Made by a program: the position numbers and the translations under genes
Origin: an uncultured Bacillota bacterium
Lineage (GTDB): Bacteria; Bacillota; Clostridia; Oscillospirales; Oscillospiraceae
Assembly: GCA_947383275.1 (NCBI GenBank)
Contig: CANDCW010000033.1
Location: forward strand, 1-25,518
Direction of reading: 5' to 3'
DNA: 25,518 nucleotides
Shown: positions 22,807 through 25,518 of the stretch, piece after piece
Position numbering within the stretch: the stretch's first letter is position 1
Layout of the letters: the number at the start of each line of letters is the position of its first letter
The notes under the pieces: generated by a model
Database searches by the model: none
The model's input: the letters and a program-made list of their open reading frames with translations, nothing else
Told to the model about the DNA's origin: nothing

Positions 22807-23113
22807 GAAGGAACCAGGTCACTCACGCCGAACTGGGCGGCGGTATCGCCGCAAGAAAGGCCAGGAAAAGGCAGATCGACGGCTGTCCATTGTCCAGCTT
22901 TCCGGTTATGCGCCCCATCGTGGGTATGTGGACTGGGACTTTGAGGGAAAGACTCTCCTGCATACTGGCAAGCATATTAAGTATCCCAAAAACAGTAAAT
23001 GCCAGCGTTGGCTCAAACGGGTGAGCAACAAAAAAGTGCGGACTTGTCCATATTTGCCGAAAAAGGGGAATGGTTACCGCAGGGTTTTCGATTACTGGTG
23101 GGCATTATATTAA
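22754..23113 (+). CDS. Short basic hypothetical protein of integrative-element type
   Basis: The 119-residue product begins MTEIELNEQLAALLERPEKE and is followed by a basic stretch (SRRTGRRYRRKKGQEKADRR). The C-terminal half (HIKYPKNSKCQRWLKRVSNK, then GNGYRRVFDYWWALY) looks strongly conserved, with several aromatics and two Cys. No named domain was recognised; I associate this type with Clostridia integrative elements. The ATG at 22754 is favoured over the ATG at 22685 because AAGG lies just upstream and the extra 23 codons are only the out-of-frame shadow of the preceding short gene. It is followed by a strong terminator. Confidence 0.78.
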   Translation: MTEIELNEQLAALLERPEKEPGHSRRTGRRYRRKKGQEKADRRLSIVQLSGYAPHRGYVDWDFEGKTLLHTGKHIKYPKNSKCQRWLKRVSNKKVRTCPYLPKKGNGYRRVFDYWWALY

Positions 23114-23133
23114 GGAACATATATAGGTAAGAA

Positions 23134-23171
23134 CCACCGTATTGCAAAGAAATGTAATACGGTGGATTTTC
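23134..23171 (+). terminator. Rho-independent terminator after the two short genes
   Basis: A perfect 10-bp stem (CCACCGTATT at 23134-23143 with AATACGGTGG at 23156-23165) is followed by ATTTTCATT. Confidence 0.88.
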
Positions 23172-23207
23172 ATTATATCATTGGTGGGGGTGGCCCATGC
23201 CCTCATG

Positions 23208-23236
23208 TTTTTCCAGTTGTTCGACTAACTGAAAAA
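23208..23236. terminator. Second terminator-like hairpin
   Basis: TTTTTCCAGTT (23208-23218) pairs with AACTGAAAAA (23227-23236) with one mismatch across an 8-base loop. Flanking T and A runs suggest a weak bidirectional terminator or relic. Confidence 0.35.
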
Positions 23237-23271
23237 AATACAGCTCCTGCCTGAGTGTCAATATCGAATAG

Positions 23272-23448
23272 GTGGCAGTCCAACTCACCTCTATGAAGCA
23301 GAGCGGTGTAGATAGGTTCTCGCTGTGTTTTCAAGTAACGCCACCGCCGTTGACCCCAGATATCAATAATGCGTGGAATCAGGTGGAGTATGCCCAGCGG
23401 TATGAGAAGCTGAGACGCATGAAGATTCCCCCGCGCCCACGATTGTAA
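23272..23448 (+). pseudogene. Short remnant of an unidentified gene (C-terminal end)
   Basis: An open frame bounded by TAG at 23269 and TAA at 23446 has gene-like composition, ending NNAWNQVEYAQRYEKLRRMK plus IPPRPRL. Possible starts are GTG 23272 and ATG 23293, but neither has a ribosome site. It reads like the surviving C-terminus of a longer protein. No family was recognised. A perfect terminator follows at 23485. Confidence 0.4.
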
Positions 23449-23484
23449 ACATTTTTAATTTCTTTCAATAGGCATCCCCCTTTT

Positions 23485-23518
23485 GACAAAAGCGACTGCG
23501 CATTCAGTCGCTTTTGTC
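23485..23518. terminator. Perfect 14-bp terminator hairpin
   Basis: GACAAAAGCGACTG (23485-23498) and CAGTCGCTTTTGTC (23505-23518) are fully complementary across a 6-base loop, with the A and T tracts built in. It suits both directions and is followed at once by TATAAT (23521-23526). Confidence 0.82.
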
Positions 23519-23558
23519 TGTATAATGATATCATCAAATCACATCAGGAGAAAATAAG

Positions 23559-23723
23559 ATGGCCGGAACAAATATAGGTAACATCGGCCTTGAAGAGCAA
23601 ATCTGAGATGCAGCTTATGCCCTTTAGGGAAATCTGGACACCTCTGAGTGCAAGACTGTGATTTTGCTCAAATATATCTCTAGCCAGCTTGAGAGCAAAT
23701 ACAACAAACTGGCAGCTGGGGGT
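23559..23723 (+). pseudogene. Type I restriction-modification M subunit (HsdM), 5' remnant
   Basis: AGGAG precedes an ATG at 23559 that opens MAGTNIGNIGLEEQI, then DAAYAL, GNLDTSECKTVI, LKYISSQLESKYNKLAAGG. This matches the N-terminal helical domain of HsdM, the DNA adenine methyltransferase subunit of type I systems. Two stops interrupt it: TGA at 23604 and TAG at 23625, both at positions where the family has Trp (TGG), so each is a one-base change. A few residues (a GLIF-like block) are missing before LKYIS. The methyltransferase core, specificity and restriction genes are absent. This is a dead remnant of a defence locus. Confidence 0.75.
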
Positions 23724-23996
23724 AAATCTGTTCACCAACATTTACCTGGTGGAGGCGCTCCAACTCTGTAACAGGTCTGATAAGGATGTGCATAATCTGA
23801 ATGAGCGCCCGCACAATCTGGCAGTACAGTGCGGTATGGCTCTTTCCGAGTCATTCGGAGGCCGATGACCTGTAAAATCTGCTCAGATGCATTGGACGCT
23901 TTTACAAAGACAGCGAATCCGTCTTGGCTCTTGGTACAGCGGTATTTCAAAGAAATTGCCAATCTATACAAAGGTGACAGGCAAAGGCATCACTAG
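23722..23996 (+). pseudogene. Decayed coding DNA of unknown origin
   Basis: Two overlapping frames look gene-like. One (23722-23868) reads LFTNIYLVEALQLCNRSDKD onward to a TGA. The other, after a frame change, starts at ATG 23865 with GGAGG 3 bases before it and reads MTCKICSDALDAFTKTANPS, then WLLVQRYFKEIANLYKGD, ending at 23996. The LFTNI stretch could be a displaced piece of HsdM joined by a deletion. The second piece was not recognised. The region is best treated as frameshifted relics. Confidence 0.35.
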
Positions 23997-24065
23997 CTTA
24001 TCCATGATGTAGGGAACTCCATTCAGAAGGTAGAGAAGATGTAAAGAGAAAGGAAGTAACGGCAT

Positions 24066-24212
24066 ATGGGTGAGGCATTGAAAAAAACTGAGAATAACTT
24101 TTTTGTGTGGCTGCCAAGCGTTGCTCCTCCTTTTGAGAGGACTGTACCAATATATTGCAATGTAGATGTCTCTCTTCAAAATTGTTTGCCAATCATGCAG
24201 CCATCCGGTTAA
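24066..24212 (+). CDS. Doubtful 48-residue open frame in AT-rich relic DNA
   Basis: ATG 24066 follows AAGGAAG and opens a 48-codon frame (MGEALKKTENNFFVWLPSVA onward). It matches nothing recognised. A 109-codon minus-strand frame covers the same DNA without a ribosome site. The rest of the interval from 23997 to 24276 shows no other feature. Confidence 0.2.
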   Translation: MGEALKKTENNFFVWLPSVAPPFERTVPIYCNVDVSLQNCLPIMQPSG

Positions 24213-24276
24213 ATTGTCAGCATCCGAATTGATGACCTCCTTAAATTTCGGAGAGTACACAGAAATGGTGTAACTT

Positions 24277-24580
24277 TTGTTTCGGCTTGACAAAGCAGGT
24301 GCTGCTTATAAATGTAATGGTGGAACTCACAAGTTACCTGGCTTGTTATGCTTATCGTTCCCAAGTAAGAACGGCGAAGCCATTCTTCATCGTATGGATC
24401 TTATGGGTATTAGTATTTCAACAGGTTCTGCTTGTGATAGTGTAAATACGGAAATATCACATGTATTACAAGCTATACGACTTGGTGAAGACTACGCCAA
24501 AGGTACAATTCGGATTTCGTTGGGAAAGAATAATACCAAAGAAGATGTTGAGAAGATTGCTATAGCTTTAATGAAAATCA
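24277..24580 (+). pseudogene. Cysteine desulfurase (IscS/DndA-like), C-terminal fragment
   Basis: About 90 codons encode the C-terminal domain of a PLP-dependent cysteine desulfurase: GTHKLPGLLCLSF, then GEAILHRMDLMGISISTGSAC with the catalytic Cys, SHVLQAIRLGEDYAKGTIRI and SLGKNNTKEDVEKIAIALM. These enzymes supply sulfur for Fe-S clusters, tRNA thiolation or, as DndA, DNA phosphorothioation. The PLP-binding N-terminal two-thirds is missing; the frame start at 24277 (TTG) has no ribosome site. The end is abrupt: after MKIM at about 24580 the frame reads into integrase DNA in the wrong frame. DNA here is clearly more AT-rich than the flanking recombinase pieces. DndA-type origin would fit the neighbouring restriction relic but is not provable from this part. 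Confidence 0.8.
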
Positions 24581-25025
24581 TGAGTCTTTCCGCATTGACA
24601 CGGCTACTGCGGAACAGGCGCTCCGGGAAAACGCCATCACCATCAAGGGTAAAGGCGGCAAGATTTGCACCGTGCCCATCAATGAAAGTATTTCCATTGA
24701 ACTGAAAAAGCTGCTGGCTATCACGCCTCGGGGACATAAGCTGTTTGTTCCGGACGGCGTGCCCACCGACATCGCAATTGCCCGACTCCAGCAGTACATT
24801 TATAGGGTGAGACCGCAAATCCAAGATGAGGGTTCCGCCCGTCCCATGACCCACCACGGCCTGCGCCACAGCTTCGCCGCCCGAACCTATCAGGAAGTGA
24901 TCGACAGCGGTATGAGTTCGCTCAGCGCCAGTCTCCGTGTCTCCCAGCTGCTGGGCCACGAGCGGCCCGATGTGACGAAAGGCTATCTGGCCTCCATTTC
25001 AAAGGACGGCGCCAATGGGAAATAG
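24579..25025 (+). pseudogene. Tyrosine recombinase/integrase, C-terminal fragment
   Basis: From CAT at 24579 the frame reads HESFRIDTATAEQALRENAI, TIKGKGGK and the catalytic-domain block MTHHGLRHSFAART (His-x-x-Arg), then SQLLGHERPDVTKGYL with the second His and the nucleophilic Tyr. It ends at TAG 25025. The N-terminal DNA-binding domain and the first catalytic Arg (normally in an LRxHE-like turn just before this point) are missing, so it cannot recombine DNA. The homology starts exactly where the desulfurase fragment ends, so the two genes were joined by a deletion or rearrangement. An internal ATG at 24672 is unlikely to be a true start. Confidence 0.85.
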
Positions 25026-25074
25026 TGGGATAAACCGCCCTGTTCCGGAGCAAAATAGCCCCGGAGGCGATGCA

Positions 25075-25230
25075 ATGGAACAGCAGACCATCACCATGGG
25101 CCAGGTCACCTACGAACTGCGGCGGGTCTTTCAGGGTACCCGTTCTCTGTCCGAACTGATGGCGGAGCGGCTTGCCCAAAATATTCCAACCACCCAGCCC
25201 GTTGACGGAGGCAGCGGCCATGGGGTATAA
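25075..25230 (+). CDS. TnpW family transposon-encoded protein
   Basis: The 51-residue product (MEQQTITMGQVTYELRRVFQ, GTRSLSELMAERL) matches my memory of the short TnpW-type proteins of Tn4451-like and related Clostridia elements. Function is unknown; it is habitually near a large serine recombinase, as here. The ATG at 25075 has GGAGG at 25063-25067, 7 bases ahead; the ATG at 25015 lacks a site. The recombinase promoter overlaps its 3' end. Confidence 0.82.
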   Translation: MEQQTITMGQVTYELRRVFQGTRSLSELMAERLAQNIPTTQPVDGGSGHGV

Positions 25231-25231
25231 T
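25202..25231 (+). promoter_or_regulatory. Promoter of the serine recombinase, within the TnpW gene end
   Basis: TTGACG (25202-25207) and TATAAT (25226-25231) are 18 bases apart. The -10 overlaps the TnpW stop codon, and the recombinase ATG is 35 bases after it. Confidence 0.75.
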
Positions 25232-25266
25232 CAAATCAGTGGGCCGGTTCACCGGAGGAGGCGAGC

Positions 25267-25518
25267 ATGAAAACCGGCAGATTCACACTGGCGTTTGCCT
25301 ACCTGCGGCTGTCCAACGAGGAGGCCCAGGGCGGGGAATCGTCCAGTATCACCAATCAGCGCATGATCGTGCAGAACTACTGCAAACAAAACAACATCAC
25401 TCTCGTCCGGGAATTTGTGGACGACGGCTACTCCGGCGGCAACTTCAACCGCCCCGGCTTCAAGGAGATGCTGAAGCAGCTGGAGCAGGGCAAGGCCAAC
25501 CTGGTCATCACCAAGGAC
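25267..25518 (+). CDS. Large serine recombinase (TnpX/TndX-like), N-terminal part
   Basis: 84 codons are visible before the window ends. The resolvase catalytic domain is clear: AYLRLSNEEAQ with the nucleophile Ser16 and Arg14, then ESSSITNQR, FVDDGYSGGNFNRPGFKEML and the start of VITKD. This opening is typical of the large serine recombinases that excise and insert Clostridia transposons through a circular form. AGGAGG is 5 bases ahead of the ATG at 25267. It is the only intact-looking integration enzyme here, since the tyrosine recombinase nearby is broken. The size and element end lie outside the window. Confidence 0.93.
   Translation, partial: MKTGRFTLAFAYLRLSNEEAQGGESSSITNQRMIVQNYCKQNNITLVREFVDDGYSGGNFNRPGFKEMLKQLEQGKANLVITKD

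Larger units (their letters stand above)
22189..25518 (+). mobile_element. Composite, partly decayed integrative element region, right end outside window
   Basis: XRE regulator, two element-type short genes, hsdM remnant, desulfurase fragment, integrase fragment, TnpW and a serine recombinase are packed together with mixed GC content. At least two elements appear superimposed: one with a dead tyrosine recombinase and one with an intact-looking serine recombinase start. Limits are inferred from gene content; no att repeats were identified. Confidence 0.5.

Noticed and set aside
23964..24293. 109-codon minus-strand frame
   Set aside because: It starts at TTG without a ribosome site, and the composition is not convincing; it is noted only as an alternative to the small plus-strand frame at 24066.
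24672..25025. Intact short integrase starting at ATG 24672
   Set aside because: In-frame homology extends upstream to 24579, there is no ribosome site, and the first catalytic Arg is absent.
1..25518. tRNA or rRNA genes as integration targets
   Set aside because: No tRNA-like cloverleaf with a GTTCRA-type T-loop or rRNA segment was noticed; a dedicated scan was not possible.

Overview
The window is about 25.5 kb of Gram-positive, endospore-forming Clostridia DNA, most like the high-GC gut Oscillospiraceae (Flavonifractor/Lawsonibacter/Intestinimonas type). The placement is inferred from GC-rich coding with GTG and TTG starts, strong AGGAGG ribosome sites, a SpoVB-like flippase, an alpha/beta SASP relic, an SLH surface protein, and Clostridia-type transposon genes (TnpW family, large serine recombinase). 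It was read by eye; no searches were run.

Positions 1-14400 look like ordinary chromosome. A partial crotonase on the minus strand is followed by a SpoVB-like flippase and a convergent MATE transporter that share one bidirectional terminator. Next comes a tight operon of three tandem M42 metallo-aminopeptidases, then an orphan polytopic membrane protein with a strong promoter. An envelope-type cluster follows: a GT2-GtrA fusion, a NAGPA-domain phosphodiester glycosidase, and an anchored protein of unknown function. L-lactate dehydrogenase comes next, then a secreted SLH protein with five 61-residue His/Cys-rich repeats.

Positions 14400-21860 are lower in GC and more mixed. They hold a 35-codon truncated SASP gene, an AAA_14/DUF4143 ATPase, a SWIM-finger protein, a Fic protein, an antitoxin-like protein (RelB-like plus Phd-like segments) behind a double palindrome, a Bcp peroxiredoxin, a LURP-one-like protein on the minus strand and an unidentified 212-residue protein. 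Many of these have their own sigma-A-type promoter.

Positions 21860-25518 are accessory or mobile DNA. An autoregulated-looking XRE regulator diverges from two overlapping short genes. A graveyard follows: a short ORF remnant, a type I restriction hsdM start with two in-frame stops, unidentified decayed coding DNA, the C-terminal end of a cysteine desulfurase (IscS/DndA-like), and, joined directly to it, the C-terminal half of a tyrosine recombinase lacking its first catalytic arginine. An intact TnpW-family gene and the start of a large serine recombinase run off the right edge.

The most interesting items are the 61-residue metal-ligand-rich repeats, the antitoxin-like fusion without an adjacent toxin, the desulfurase/integrase junction, the truncated SASP and the triple M42 operon. 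No complete, clearly novel system is visible.
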